Shown here: piece after piece, positions 36,627 to 46,294 of the stretch
Position numbering within the stretch: position 1 is the stretch's first letter
Layout: each line of letters opens with the position of its first letter
NCBI RefSeq assembly: GCF_007827555.1
Contig: NZ_VISS01000009.1
Coordinates: 38,172 to 102,171 of the forward strand
Reading direction: 5' to 3'
DNA length: 64,000 nucleotides
Source of the DNA: Aeribacillus composti
Lineage (GTDB): Bacteria; Bacillota; Bacilli; Bacillales; Aeribacillaceae
Translations under genes and position numbers: made by a program
The notes under the pieces: generated by a model
Told to the model about the DNA's origin: nothing
Seen by the model: only the letters and a program-made list of their open reading frames with translations
Database searches by the model: none

Positions 36627-39600
36627 CTATATGGATGATGTAAAAGTAAATTCTTCGTCCGGATTTGTCGCAAGTCGTTTCACCTTTCCGTCCCAATGAT
36701 AACGTATAACCGTTACGAACGGAGCATTTTTCGGGCGAACTAATTCACATATAGAAAGCGCTGGTACCGTATCATAGTCTCCCCAAAGTGCCTGAGAGTT
36801 CATGATATAATTGAAACCAAGCTCTTCGACTAAAGCAAACATATCACGAATGTTATTTTCATCAACACCGGCAAACGCTTCATCTAACGAAATAATATAT
36901 GGAGCATCCTCTGCAGCCTCTTGATAACGTGAATATGCCGCAGCAAAAAGTGGAATATACATCGCCATCGCCTTTTCTCCGCCGCTAAATTTATAAAACT
37001 TTTGGTTTGTTAATTCCCGCTTTGGTTCATTTGTTTTTTGGTAATAAAGCGTAAACGAGAACCACTTTCGGTAATCGAGCACTTCTTTAATGACTTGGTG
37101 AAGCGTATTGCCTTGCCCACGTTCTTCAAGCATTTCTCTCGCTCGGTTGATTTTTGAGCGGAAATGCATCGTAACCCGCTGCAAATCTTCTTCCTTTAGC
37201 AGCCGCGAATTCATTCGCAACAATTCGACTAAATCTTTCGTGTCCATTTCTTCTTCGGTTTCCGCGGTCTTCGGCTTCCATTGAATTGAAAATGTCAGAC
37301 CTGAAGAAGTATCACGTTTTTCCATTAATGCGTTCATATCTTTTACCCAGCGTTCGGCACGCTGTATGCGGCTTCGCAATATTCGCCCGATCGTTTTCAA
37401 AATAATATCTTCATACAATTCGCGGTCCTGTTCGTTAATATATTCTTTTTGCAGCAATATATCTTTTTCAATCTCTTTTAATACATAATATGGTGTGACG
37501 CGTTGTCCTTTGTAGTCTAGTAAAATGATGATGCGTCCTGCTTTTTCCTTCCAATCGTTCGCTTTTAGCTCCGATTCCTCATCTAATGAAAGCTCAACGA
37601 ACGGATTTTGTTTGTTCCAATCGGCAGGTTCCTGTGTCGGACGATATTCGATTAAATTCGGTTGTTCTTGGAAAAATATTCGGTTTAATCGTTCGGTGAC
37701 AGAAAGTCGTGTATTCTCTTTTAATACAGAACCATATTTCTTGGAAATGTCTATTGCTTTGTCCAAAAGTGAGCCTGTTTCATTTTCGTCAACAAACACT
37801 AGCCCTCGTTCCAATTCTTTGGCAAATAGCTCTTCCCATGCTTGGACAAGAACCTTTGCAAATTCCAGTTTTCTCTCTAAACTGCTTAATTTGTTTTCCA
37901 TGTTTGAAAGCTGATTCCCGATGTCTGCTTGCTTCTTAATTTTCTGAGGAATTTCCGTTTTTAAAAACGTTAATCGTTCTCGAATCTGTTGAATCTCTTG
38001 GCGAATATGTTCCGCTCCCATTTTCGTTAACATCGATTCGATATGCTCAAGTTCAAGTGATACCCGCTGTTGTTGATCGAGAAGAACATTGATTTCGCCT
38101 TTCGCTTCGTCTATTTCGTTTTGTAATGTTTCAAGCTGATCATTTAGATTTTTGATCATTTCATCGGTGTGCACAATGTTTCCATGAGTAATTTGTACGT
38201 CATTTAACTCTTTTAAATATGATTTCATATAAGACAAAGCATCTTCGTACCCTTTTTTTGAAAACTTAAGGTCCAGTCCTTCTGTCTTGTTGCGCAAAGT
38301 ATTTTTCACTTGCTGCCATTCTCGAGCGATTTGTCCGAGTTTTTCATTTTTCCTTACTGTTTCTTGTTCTTTGCTTGCTGCCAGGAGTTTCGTTTGCTCC
38401 CACTGGTCATAGGCATATTTGACATTTTTGTCAGTTGGAAACAATTGAAACCCTTCCGTAATGTGGCGGATTCGTTCATCAATGGCTACCAGCTGCTCTC
38501 GTTTTTCTCTGAGTTGAGTGTTTAAAAGCTGTAATTCTTCCTCAAATTGCTGAATTTTCTCAAGACGCAGCCGTTTCCGTGCGGCTCTTCCAATATACTT
38601 TGCCTTTTCCCTTTCAGGGGCATGTCCTTTTAAAAGTCCTAGTGAATATTGTCCGGATTCGTTTATGACAAAATAATCCTTTTCTTGCGGTTCGTCCGAT
38701 ACGATAATACTGCGCAATACCGCTTCGATTCGTTCCTTAGAAACACCTGAGTCATTCTCTACATCAGGTTTTAAATAATCCTCTAGCGTGTGTGCCATCA
38801 TTGCCGGGTTTGGCATGATTACTCGATCATATTGGATATCTAAATCCGCTTCCAAAATTAAAGCGTCGAGCAATCCAGCATGATTTAATGTAGATTCGAT
38901 CCGTTCCCGCAACTCTTCAGAAACGTGCTCCTGAAATTCCACAGCTGCATAAAACGGAACGTAAGGTATTCCTTTCTCTTTTAACAAAACCCTTGTTTGC
39001 ACCGTTTGCATGTCTCGTTCTGGTTCAGGATCTTTTTGTTCCTTCCAATAGCGTAATTTTTCTTCCGTTTCACGAATTTCATTTTCTATCAATTTCATTT
39101 CATGTTGTTTTTTAATTTTTTCCGCTTTCCACGATTCTAACGATTGATAATATTGATTCGTAAACGGTTGTTTCACCTCTTCGAAATGATAGCGCTCATA
39201 TAGCTCATTCAACCTTTGTAAAAATACTTGAAATGCTTCGTCATCCACCTTTATATCCGGATACATTTTGCTCCATTCAAACACGCTTTCCTGCAAACGG
39301 GATTTTTCGTCTTCAACCAGTTCATACCATTTTTTCTCTTCATTTTTTAGTTGGTCTAATTCCCTATTTAATTCGCCGAGCTCTTTATACGTTTCTTCAT
39401 AACGTAATTGAATTTCATCATGTTCTTTCCAAAGTCCGTTAATTTGCTCCAGTCGATCAAAATGTGCATTAGCTTCCCGCTTCCATACGGTAAAATCAAA
39501 TTCATATTCTCGGTTCCGCTGAAAATCTTCTTCGTTGATTGTATGCTCGGAAAAAGAGCTTTCTAACGCATCGTTCCGCATCATTTCTAACTGTTCTGTT

Positions 39601-40784
39601 AGCTTTTTCAATAACTGTTCGAAACGTTCTTCATACATGTTTAAGTTTTGTTCAATTTTCCGTTCTTGCTCTCGTTTTTCATCTATAAATCTTTCTTTCT
39701 TTTTGAGCTCTTTGTTTACATTCTGCAGTTTTTCCGCTGTTTCATTACGCTTTTCTTCTGCCTGAAACACTTCATGATTGGATAAATCAAGTTCCCGTTT
39801 ACGCAGCACTTCTTGTTCAATCGATAATTGTTGAGTCTCTTCTTTCAATGTCGCAAGTGTTTCCTCATATTCACGATGTTGTGCGACAAACTGTTTCTTT
39901 TCTTCAGCTAACTTTTTAAAGCTTTTTTCCGATTTTAAATATTCATTCGCTTTCTCAGCCAACATATACTCATTGTAAGTCGAATAATGCTGGCAAAGAT
40001 GCTTTAGAGCCTTCTCGTCTTTTTCAAGCTGTTCTAATTGTTGTTTTGCTTGATCCATATTTTCTATCGTTTCTGACAAGTGTCGCAGCTCTTCATCTGT
40101 AAGTGCTGGCAGCGAGCTTTCTAATATTTCGTAGATCACAGTTGGCTTAAAATCTTTTGAAAGCTTCGGACTGCGTAATTGAATGAGTAATTCAATCAAT
40201 TCGTGGAACGCATCAAGCGACTCAAATCGAAAAATATGTTTATTCACTAACTCCATATATTCACGTTGCGAATCAACAACCGTACCGCCTTCACCAATAA
40301 CAGTGATCAACTCCCGTTTCGTTAAAGGAATTTTTTGCGTCTTCCCGTCTGTCTTTTCTTCTTTATATAAACGCAAGTCTTTGCCGATGCGCCGATTGTC
40401 AAAAACGACAAATCCCCAAAAATCCATATTTTTCTGCCGTTTTGCCCGTAAGCCGATACCCGTTGTGATATATTGTTCAGAGTTTTTCCGCTTATATTCT
40501 AAAAATAAATAGCCTGTTCGTTCGTCCCTGTCGACGAGTTCTTTTTCCCCAAGTAAGTAATCTTCCATTCTTCTAGCTCGGGAACCGAACGGATCGAGGC
40601 GGTCAGGACTCTTTTTTCCATCAAGCAGAACCGGAAGAAAACTTTGCATCGTCACCGATTTGCCGGAGCCGTTGCTTCCACGCAATAGAAGTTTTCCGTC
40701 TGCGAAATGAAAAAATTCTTCATCATAATACCAAAAATTTAACACTCCCGCTCGATATAACTCCCATTTACTCGTCATCTTCAT
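36627..40784 (-). CDS. jetC: Wadjet type II SMC-like ATPase JetC (TIGR02680-like)
   Basis: 1385 residues. Walker A GSNGSGKS is at residues 36-43; long coiled coils fill about 230-1100 with a hinge-like segment in the middle; the ABC signature FSGGEKA and Walker B YIISLDEAFAG are near the C-terminus. This is the MukB/SbcC-like motor of the loop-extruding complex. Its ATG overlaps the end of jetB by 17 bp, so they are translationally coupled. Confidence 0.95.
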   Translation of the reverse strand: MKMTSKWELYRAGVLNFWYYDEEFFHFADGKLLLRGSNGSGKSVTMQSFLPVLLDGKKSPDRLDPFGSRARRMEDYLLGEKELVDRDERTGYLFLEYKRKNSEQYITTGIGLRAKRQKNMDFWGFVVFDNRRIGKDLRLYKEEKTDGKTQKIPLTKRELITVIGEGGTVVDSQREYMELVNKHIFRFESLDAFHELIELLIQLRSPKLSKDFKPTVIYEILESSLPALTDEELRHLSETIENMDQAKQQLEQLEKDEKALKHLCQHYSTYNEYMLAEKANEYLKSEKSFKKLAEEKKQFVAQHREYEETLATLKEETQQLSIEQEVLRKRELDLSNHEVFQAEEKRNETAEKLQNVNKELKKKERFIDEKREQERKIEQNLNMYEERFEQLLKKLTEQLEMMRNDALESSFSEHTINEEDFQRNREYEFDFTVWKREANAHFDRLEQINGLWKEHDEIQLRYEETYKELGELNRELDQLKNEEKKWYELVEDEKSRLQESVFEWSKMYPDIKVDDEAFQVFLQRLNELYERYHFEEVKQPFTNQYYQSLESWKAEKIKKQHEMKLIENEIRETEEKLRYWKEQKDPEPERDMQTVQTRVLLKEKGIPYVPFYAAVEFQEHVSEELRERIESTLNHAGLLDALILEADLDIQYDRVIMPNPAMMAHTLEDYLKPDVENDSGVSKERIEAVLRSIIVSDEPQEKDYFVINESGQYSLGLLKGHAPEREKAKYIGRAARKRLRLEKIQQFEEELQLLNTQLREKREQLVAIDERIRHITEGFQLFPTDKNVKYAYDQWEQTKLLAASKEQETVRKNEKLGQIAREWQQVKNTLRNKTEGLDLKFSKKGYEDALSYMKSYLKELNDVQITHGNIVHTDEMIKNLNDQLETLQNEIDEAKGEINVLLDQQQRVSLELEHIESMLTKMGAEHIRQEIQQIRERLTFLKTEIPQKIKKQADIGNQLSNMENKLSSLERKLEFAKVLVQAWEELFAKELERGLVFVDENETGSLLDKAIDISKKYGSVLKENTRLSVTERLNRIFFQEQPNLIEYRPTQEPADWNKQNPFVELSLDEESELKANDWKEKAGRIIILLDYKGQRVTPYYVLKEIEKDILLQKEYINEQDRELYEDIILKTIGRILRSRIQRAERWVKDMNALMEKRDTSSGLTFSIQWKPKTAETEEEMDTKDLVELLRMNSRLLKEEDLQRVTMHFRSKINRAREMLEERGQGNTLHQVIKEVLDYRKWFSFTLYYQKTNEPKRELTNQKFYKFSGGEKAMAMYIPLFAAAYSRYQEAAEDAPYIISLDEAFAGVDENNIRDMFALVEELGFNYIMNSQALWGDYDTVPALSICELVRPKNAPFVTVIRYHWDGKVKRLATNPDEEFTFTSSI

Positions 40785-41943
40785 TCGTTCCTTTCATTAG
40801 AAAATCATCAGGATATGTTCCGACTAATCGACCTAAAAGAGGGTAGAGAATAATCATCCCAGTCTCCGCTTCACGTTCTGCCATTTTCCACTCCTTTAAT
40901 GCACTCAATACTTCATCAGAAAGCTGAGAGATTGTCATGTCGCGGTATGTTTTACTCCATCCTTCGGAAAATTCGTCACGGCATTTTTTTAACAGACCTA
41001 AAAAATCATTTGGTGTTAAGCGGATTTGTCCATATTCATCAGGTATGTGAACATCAAGATGCTGGCGAATAATTTTGGAAAAATGAAGAATAATCTCCGA
41101 AGTACCTTTTTGATCTGGAAACAGCGTATAGCGGCTTTGACGTTCCGGTAAAGTTAAAAGTGCCGCATTTTTAAAAAGTTCATAGTGATAATCAGTATGT
41201 TTTTCAATATCTTCCCGCAAGCGATGGCGAAAGTTTCTTAAATAATAAAAGTCAGGATCGTCTTTTTGTCTTCGATAAATGGCTGGCGATAAAAATAGTT
41301 GCCGATATATCCGATGGCGGCGATAGTCTTGCGGGGACGCTTTCCATTCTTCTTCTAAAATCTCCTCTATCGTTTCATATTGAAACAAGTCTTTCGGATA
41401 TGATCTCATAAAATAGCGGGATACAACGGGAACTTCATAGAGTGCTTCATGGTCTTCTTTATTTGCAAACCCTTCAAGATCCCCATCGACGCGTTTTACG
41501 ATACCAATTAGCTCCGACGTCCTCAGTACCCGAATGAGCGACTTCCGATGTTGATAATTCGTCCAATCGATTGGCAGTTCCCCGGGATACATCGCTTGAA
41601 TCTCTTCACATAAATCGGACAGAAGAAATTTCTCATCGACGGCTTTGCTCTCTAAATATGCTAATAAGCAGCAAAACAGGGCATAATCTAATATATCTTG
41701 AAAATCTTGAATACCCATCCACGATTCTGGCTCAGCCGGGATTTTCTCAAGCTTTGCAAAATAGCGGTGAATGATTAGCCGATATCCAAACTTTTCTTGC
41801 AAGTAACGTTTCAATACTTTTTCACGTTCTCTAATCTTTTGATAAAGCTCTGGTTCCTCTTCCCGGACAATCCAGAAGTTTTCAAACAGGGCTGTCATGG
41901 CTTCTTTCGCTTTTTCATCAAACCCTTGCTCCGTCTTTTCCAA
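40768..41943 (-). CDS. jetB: Wadjet type II subunit JetB (TIGR02678-like)
   Basis: 391 residues from a TTG at 41943; GGGAG lies 12 nt before it and the jetA stop is in between. Winged-helix kite-type subunits such as MukE/JetB bridge the kleisin and the ATPase; position and length fit that role. Typical segments are RRHRIYRQLFLSPAIYR and the C-terminal ETGMIILYPLLGRLVGTYPD. There are 2 bp between it and jetA. Confidence 0.9.
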   Translation of the reverse strand: MEKTEQGFDEKAKEAMTALFENFWIVREEEPELYQKIREREKVLKRYLQEKFGYRLIIHRYFAKLEKIPAEPESWMGIQDFQDILDYALFCCLLAYLESKAVDEKFLLSDLCEEIQAMYPGELPIDWTNYQHRKSLIRVLRTSELIGIVKRVDGDLEGFANKEDHEALYEVPVVSRYFMRSYPKDLFQYETIEEILEEEWKASPQDYRRHRIYRQLFLSPAIYRRQKDDPDFYYLRNFRHRLREDIEKHTDYHYELFKNAALLTLPERQSRYTLFPDQKGTSEIILHFSKIIRQHLDVHIPDEYGQIRLTPNDFLGLLKKCRDEFSEGWSKTYRDMTISQLSDEVLSALKEWKMAEREAETGMIILYPLLGRLVGTYPDDFLMKGTNEDDE

Positions 41944-41945
41944 TG

Positions 41946-43442
41946 TTACATCTCTCCCTTTTCGAGGACATAAAGTTCATAATTCGGCATCGTAAGTGTA
42001 CCGTCAGAGGCTTTCAATTGAATCGAGGAAGAATCCTTTTGCAAGATTTTCACTTTCCACCCGTTTTCCGTTTTTACGACTCCGTCTTGTTTTGTCATTG
42101 ATTTTGCTATCCAGCTTAACAATGTTTTTCGAATGTGCGGTTCGATCACCGGCAACTCTCGTAATACGATTTTATTGTCTTGAATGAGGTTCTCTAACTC
42201 TTCTTTCTCACGTTTTTTCTCCAGCAAAAATTTCTCCTTCATCTCCTGTTTCTCTTTTTCATGTGTTTCGATCGCTTCCGGCTTTTTCTTTTCACGGTAA
42301 TGGCGAACGCGAGGCTTTACCGTCCATTCTGTCGGCTCTTCTTCCCAAATATCGCGATAAAAGTTTTCTGTTGCATCGTTCTCTGTTATGAGATGCTTTG
42401 TATGGAAACAGCCGAAAACAACAGAGGATAGTCGGTGGGCATCTACTAAACTCGGAAGCTCGGAAAACCACTTTGCTAAATGGAGAAAATCTTTCTTGCG
42501 GCTGCGGAAATTGTGATGACGTTCCCCCAGCCTTTGCACGACCCGAGTCATGCGGCGAATGGCTTCATTCGTTTGGTGCTGAAGAAAATACAATTCACTT
42601 TCACGTCCTTCTCTGCCTAAAAACCATTCTTTTAGACCTCTCCACTTTTCGAATAAATCTTCTTCAAGTTGTTCTTTCGTCACTTCCATTTCTTCTAATC
42701 GAGGAATCGTCATTTGATAATCAGCAACAATTGCGACTAGTTTGTGAACATCATCTTCTGCGATATCTTCCAACAACTTTTCAATTTTTAACGATGTTTT
42801 CTGTAAGGCAACGATGAAATCGCGTAAATATGTCGTAAATTTTTCTTTATATACAAGAAAGGCTTCCGACATCATTCGTTCTTCCGTGTTCTCACTGTTA
42901 AGGTAAGCGATGTAATCCGCAGAATTTTGAATGATTTTTTTGAAATAATCGAATGTTTCTTCCCAAATTTGATTAATCTCTTCTCGTTTTTCTTGAAAAT
43001 CGTTTTGTATAATATTTTCTATTCGAACGAGTGAAGAGTATAAACGGTCAAAACGCGTTTTTTCTAAAGATCCTCCGAATGAATCCCCTAGCTTCTCTAA
43101 CGTGCGGATCATCCTCTCAATTTCAACCGTGTAAGGACTGCATTGATAACGAAACCGTTTCTTTTTAAATTCTTCGATTGTGCGAATATTCACCGTCTCT
43201 TGCCGAGCAATTAAGTTTTTCCATTTGACAAGCTGATCTAAATCCTGCTGGAGATCGTCTTCAGTATAGTTCTGAAACTCCTTATGTTCTTTTAAAAATG
43301 CAAATACTTCTTCAGGAAACAAATATTGCCGCATTCGTTCATGCTGCATATAAAAATATCGTAAAATCGCCCGATAGCGATAAGCATTGTCCGTTGCCAA
43401 ATACTTTGCCTCAGAAATCGGCTTCAGCCATGAAGAATCCAT
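41946..43442 (-). CDS. jetA: Wadjet type II kleisin-like subunit JetA (TIGR02677-like)
   Basis: 498 residues, first gene of jetABCD. The N-terminus has a winged-helix-like front (YRAILRYFYMQHERMRQYL) followed by long helices, as in MukF-type kleisins, and a small C-terminal domain. The ATG follows AAGGTGA at good distance. Upstream on the minus strand TTGTCT and TATTAC 17 bp apart are a possible promoter. A decayed copy of its middle part lies at 45956-46240. Confidence 0.92.
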   Translation of the reverse strand: MDSSWLKPISEAKYLATDNAYRYRAILRYFYMQHERMRQYLFPEEVFAFLKEHKEFQNYTEDDLQQDLDQLVKWKNLIARQETVNIRTIEEFKKKRFRYQCSPYTVEIERMIRTLEKLGDSFGGSLEKTRFDRLYSSLVRIENIIQNDFQEKREEINQIWEETFDYFKKIIQNSADYIAYLNSENTEERMMSEAFLVYKEKFTTYLRDFIVALQKTSLKIEKLLEDIAEDDVHKLVAIVADYQMTIPRLEEMEVTKEQLEEDLFEKWRGLKEWFLGREGRESELYFLQHQTNEAIRRMTRVVQRLGERHHNFRSRKKDFLHLAKWFSELPSLVDAHRLSSVVFGCFHTKHLITENDATENFYRDIWEEEPTEWTVKPRVRHYREKKKPEAIETHEKEKQEMKEKFLLEKKREKEELENLIQDNKIVLRELPVIEPHIRKTLLSWIAKSMTKQDGVVKTENGWKVKILQKDSSSIQLKASDGTLTMPNYELYVLEKGEM

Positions 43443-43639
43443 TATGCATCACCTTATAAATTATGTTTTTATTTCTATTGTAATAGATTTGCAGAGAGAT
43501 TGAGACAAGATTTTGATGGGGATTTTTTTGCTGTTTTGATTTTTTGGGTATATTTCGTTTTTACGATCTGTTTTGTAAGCGTTCGCCAACCATCTCATCC
43601 TGTTTGTATGTGCCTCTTTTGTTTTTTTAAATCCTTTCA

Positions 43640-43930
43640 ACACTTTTAATGCTTGTAAATCGGTGTTCCTGCCGTTTTCCGAAATACTCCCGGCAAGCGG
43701 TGATCCACGCGGTTCTATCTCCATTGAGAAAACCAGTCCATCATCGGGTCATAGCTGTATTCTTCCATCATAAACCCTTCAAGCCCTTCCTACACCGGCT
43801 CATTTCGTCTGATGCACATAGTGACGTTTGTTTACCAAGGGCACTCATGATCGATGTACTCCAACACCTGTTGAAGCAGTTCCCCGAAGGTTTCTTGAAT
43901 CATCGAAAATAATTCCATTTCGATCTCTTT
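43640..43930 (-). pseudogene. Probable ISLre2-type (UPF0236) transposase remnant
   Basis: A minus-strand frame starts MELFSMIQETFGELLQQVLE and soon meets stops; further pieces include MMEEYSYDPMMDWFSQW and, beyond a frame change, NTDLQALKVLKGFKKTKEAH reaching ~43600. The opening resembles the N-terminus of ISLre2/UPF0236 transposases, but most of the enzyme is missing. The assignment is tentative. Confidence 0.45.
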
Positions 43931-44121
43931 TAATGTTTGCCCACCTCTCTTTTCTCCTTGTGTTTGGTTTGTGCACTTATCACAATACAGGAGGAGAGTC
44001 CTTTTTGCATTTATTTTGCCTTTCCCCCTACCATTTAAGAGAAACTCCTGCTTCTAACGGAAGGATCTTATCTTTCTCCAACAAACATTTTACTCATACA
44101 GAGCGAAGATGCATATGAATG

Positions 44122-44361
44122 CTAATTTAATAAATGTACAATTTTGATTCTCGCATGAATACTGAACTTGAGGGAAAAGAGGATGCATGTGAAATGAACA
44201 ATCACAAAAGAGATGAAGAGACCAAAACACTTTTTCTTCTTTTGCTCTTCCTCTTTGGCCACAGTGATCATTTTGTGTGTCTCCATGGATTCCTTTAGAA
44301 ACCGCGTGAGAAGTTCATCCCTTTCCTTTATGTATTTCTGTTGTTGATCTAACCTCATCAT
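44122..44361 (-). pseudogene. Possible C-terminal remnant of a DUF3967-type phage/plasmid protein
   Basis: A 79-codon frame, without RBS, reads QQKYIKERDELLTRFLKES then METHKMITVAKEEEQKKKK and a hydrophobic end. The pattern of helix plus Lys-run resembles the tail of DUF3967 replication-associated proteins. Truncated or dead. Confidence 0.35.
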
Positions 44362-44365
44362 GAGT

Positions 44366-44975
44366 ACTTTAGCAGATCGTTTTGTTTGGCACCATCACTT
44401 TTAACGTTTGTATATTATCGTTATAACGATCTAATTCCCGTTTTGTCTTCATTTCGCAAACTGCTACGTTTGATTGTCGAACACATGCCATTACTGCTTC
44501 TGCCGCTTGTTTCTGGCGTCATATCGCTGCTCTGTTTTATCTCCATAAAACGCTTCAAGAGAATATAATGTCTTTTCTAAATAGCCTCGCTCCCACCCGC
44601 GTCTTGCTTGGAGAATGAGAGCATACTTTCTTAAAGCAGATTCCTTCATTCTTAACTAGGTACACACGTCTCTCGGTTCAATCAATATTAGTCCTTCGTC
44701 TATATCACTAGTCAAAACACCGATACATTCTGTTATAACACTGTTATATAATCATTCTATTGATGTTTCGGCATACCCTGCAAACGACAAAATAATGGGA
44801 ATGTATAGCGGAAAAAATATTGAAGCTTTAACAAACTTTAAGATCATGACGTGATACAATCATGAGTGTGACGGTATAAAACAAAGGGAAAGGGAGAAGA
44901 AGATGGAATCAGATGCAGTAAAACAGGAGCGATGATTAGTTTAAAAAAAGCTGACAAAAAAGCTAAACTAGACGA
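44366..44975. other. Debris between mobile remnants and the toxin gene
   Basis: A minus-strand open piece (about 44650-44500: KYALILQARRGWERGYLEKT, then YSLEAFYGDKTEQRYDAR) looks like part of a lost gene of unknown family. On the plus strand AGGGAAAGGGAG at ~44887 precedes an ATG that meets a stop after 10 codons, probably the broken front of the toxin locus. Confidence 0.4.
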
Positions 44976-45422
44976 ATGTATCCCAATAAGATCACATTAG
45001 CTAATGAATGGATTGTGAATGAGCAAATGCAAATGAAACGACTGATCGTTCAAGGGGCCATTTTCACTTGTGAACTCGGGGAAAATATCGGCACAGAGCA
45101 AAACGGAGAACGACCGGTGCTTGTCCTTTCTAATAACAGAATTAACCGTACATCCGGTAATGTTAAGATAGCTCCGCTGACTACAAAGTTAAAAAACAAA
45201 ATTGTAACAGATCGGAAAGGAAAAACAAAGGTATCGCCAAAACTTGCGACACATTATTTTCTCAAAAAGGAAGTCTATCCGTTTTTAACGCAGACTTCCG
45301 CCGTAAAGGTGGAAGAATTAACGACAGTCAACAAAGTAAGGCTAAAGCAACATATCGGCAATATAAACAAGGATGATTTAAATAAGATTATGAACCGTGT
45401 AAAATGGGTATTTAATCTGTAA
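44976..45422 (+). CDS. PemK/MazF-family endoribonuclease toxin
   Basis: Up to 148 residues. The SH3-like toxin core runs from residue ~24: GAIFTCELGENIGTEQNGERPVLVLSNN is the usual strand-loop with the conserved Arg and Pro, then NVKIAPLTT, and the closing KVRLKQHIGNI. Such toxins cut mRNA at short motifs. The ATG at 44976 has no RBS. Relatives often have a longer N-terminal helix region, and upstream codons in other frames (KKADKKAKLDE) look like part of it, so the 5' end may be damaged. No antitoxin gene is seen on either side. Confidence 0.8.
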   Translation: MYPNKITLANEWIVNEQMQMKRLIVQGAIFTCELGENIGTEQNGERPVLVLSNNRINRTSGNVKIAPLTTKLKNKIVTDRKGKTKVSPKLATHYFLKKEVYPFLTQTSAVKVEELTTVNKVRLKQHIGNINKDDLNKIMNRVKWVFNL

Positions 45423-45434
45423 CGTACTTACAAC

Positions 45435-45488
45435 GTATTGACAGTGTATTGATCATGTATTGACATTTCCCAAGGTTTTTTCTATACT
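45435..45488 (+). promoter_or_regulatory. Strong promoter with three 11-bp-spaced GTATTGA repeats
   Basis: TTGACA (45460-45465) and TATACT (45483-45488) are 17 bp apart, an ideal sigma-A promoter. GTATTGA occurs at 45435, 45446 and 45457, one helical turn apart, the last overlapping the -35 box; this looks like an operator for a cooperatively bound protein. The next feature downstream is a pair of hairpin modules, not a protein gene. Confidence 0.75.
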
Positions 45489-45500
45489 TAGAATACAAAA

Positions 45501-45597
45501 TAAGTTGTCTGTCTCGTCACAGACCATTTCACACGTGAAAAAACGTGGATTCGTTTGTGTTTTCCAACGGAGAGGAGCCTAAATGGCTCCTCTCCTT
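45501..45597 (+). ncRNA. Putative structured RNA, module 1
   Basis: Starts ~12 nt after the -10 box. Three hairpins: GTCTG/CAGAC (45507-45524), CACGT/ACGTG (45532-45547) and a strong GGAGAGGAGCC/GGCTCCTCTCC (45569-45595) ending in TT. The linker CATTTCAC before the second hairpin and GATTC after it are shared with module 2, while the stems differ but stay paired. I know no family that fits. Confidence 0.55.
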
Positions 45598-45631
45598 GCA
45601 TAATATCAGCAAAAAGCTCATAACTTAATGA

Positions 45632-45717
45632 TAAGTTGCCTGCCGCGTCGCAGGCCATTTCACCCCGTCAGCGGGGGATTCATGTTTTTTTGCCCCAGTA
45701 CTTAGGTGCTGGGGTTT
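45632..45717 (+). ncRNA. Putative structured RNA, module 2
   Basis: Same plan as module 1: TAAGTTG, hairpin GCCTGC/GCAGGC (45638-45655), CATTTCAC, hairpin CCCC/GGGG (45663-45676), GATTC, a T-run, then CCCCAG/CTGGGG (45693-45714) followed by TTTAAT, a likely terminator. Base changes between the two modules are compensated in the stems, which supports a real RNA structure. No ORF spans it. Confidence 0.55.
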
Positions 45718-45955
45718 AATGTATTTATTGGAGAAGATTTCTCTCGAAGAAAATCTACATAAAGGTCTGCGATGTTGAATGATTCCGCATCAAAGCGGCT
45801 GAATGACTTGTGTAATTCAACATAATTAATGTACGTGTTCACTTACAAGGGGTAGAAAAGAGCATCCGTTGATTTTGCTGCCAGTTGCCTAATAAATAGA
45901 AAAAGGTATTTTTGCCCAGCAGATCAACGAACAAGAACAATACAAAGGGCAATAA

Positions 45956-46240
45956 GTTAAAATTTCTTTGTTATATACAAGAAAGACTTCTAACATCAAT
46001 TCGTTTTTCCGTGTTCTTTCCTGTTAAGGTAAGCGATATCATCCGCACAATTTGAAATCATCGAACGTTTACTCTCAAATTTGATTCATCACTTCCAGTT
46101 TTTGTTCATAATCAGTTTTTCAAATATTTCTATTCAAACGATTAAAGAATAGAAGCCGTCAATACACATCTTCTAAAGCCCCTCCAAGTGAATCTCCTGC
46201 TTCTCAACGTGTGAAGCATCTGTTCAATTTCTTTATACAT
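45956..46240 (-). pseudogene. Decayed partial copy of jetA
   Basis: This stretch aligns by eye with 42836-43125 inside jetA: both share ATATACAAGAAAG, TTCCGTGTTC, CTGTTAAGGTAAGCGAT, ATCCGCA and the run ending in TCTCCTGCTTCTC/CCCCTAGCTTCTC. Many small indels and base changes have destroyed the frame. No trace of jetB, C or D is seen beside it. Confidence 0.85.
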
Positions 46241-46294
46241 TCCTATGGTATAATGAAGTAAGTTTTTTGATCATGAAAGGGGACGAAATGAATT

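Noticed and set aside
44976-45717. Type III toxin-antitoxin locus (RNA antitoxin plus ToxN-like toxin)
   Set aside because: In known type III loci the RNA repeats precede the toxin and are short head-to-tail units; here the RNA modules follow the toxin and are 131 bp apart. An RNA link remains possible but is not claimed.
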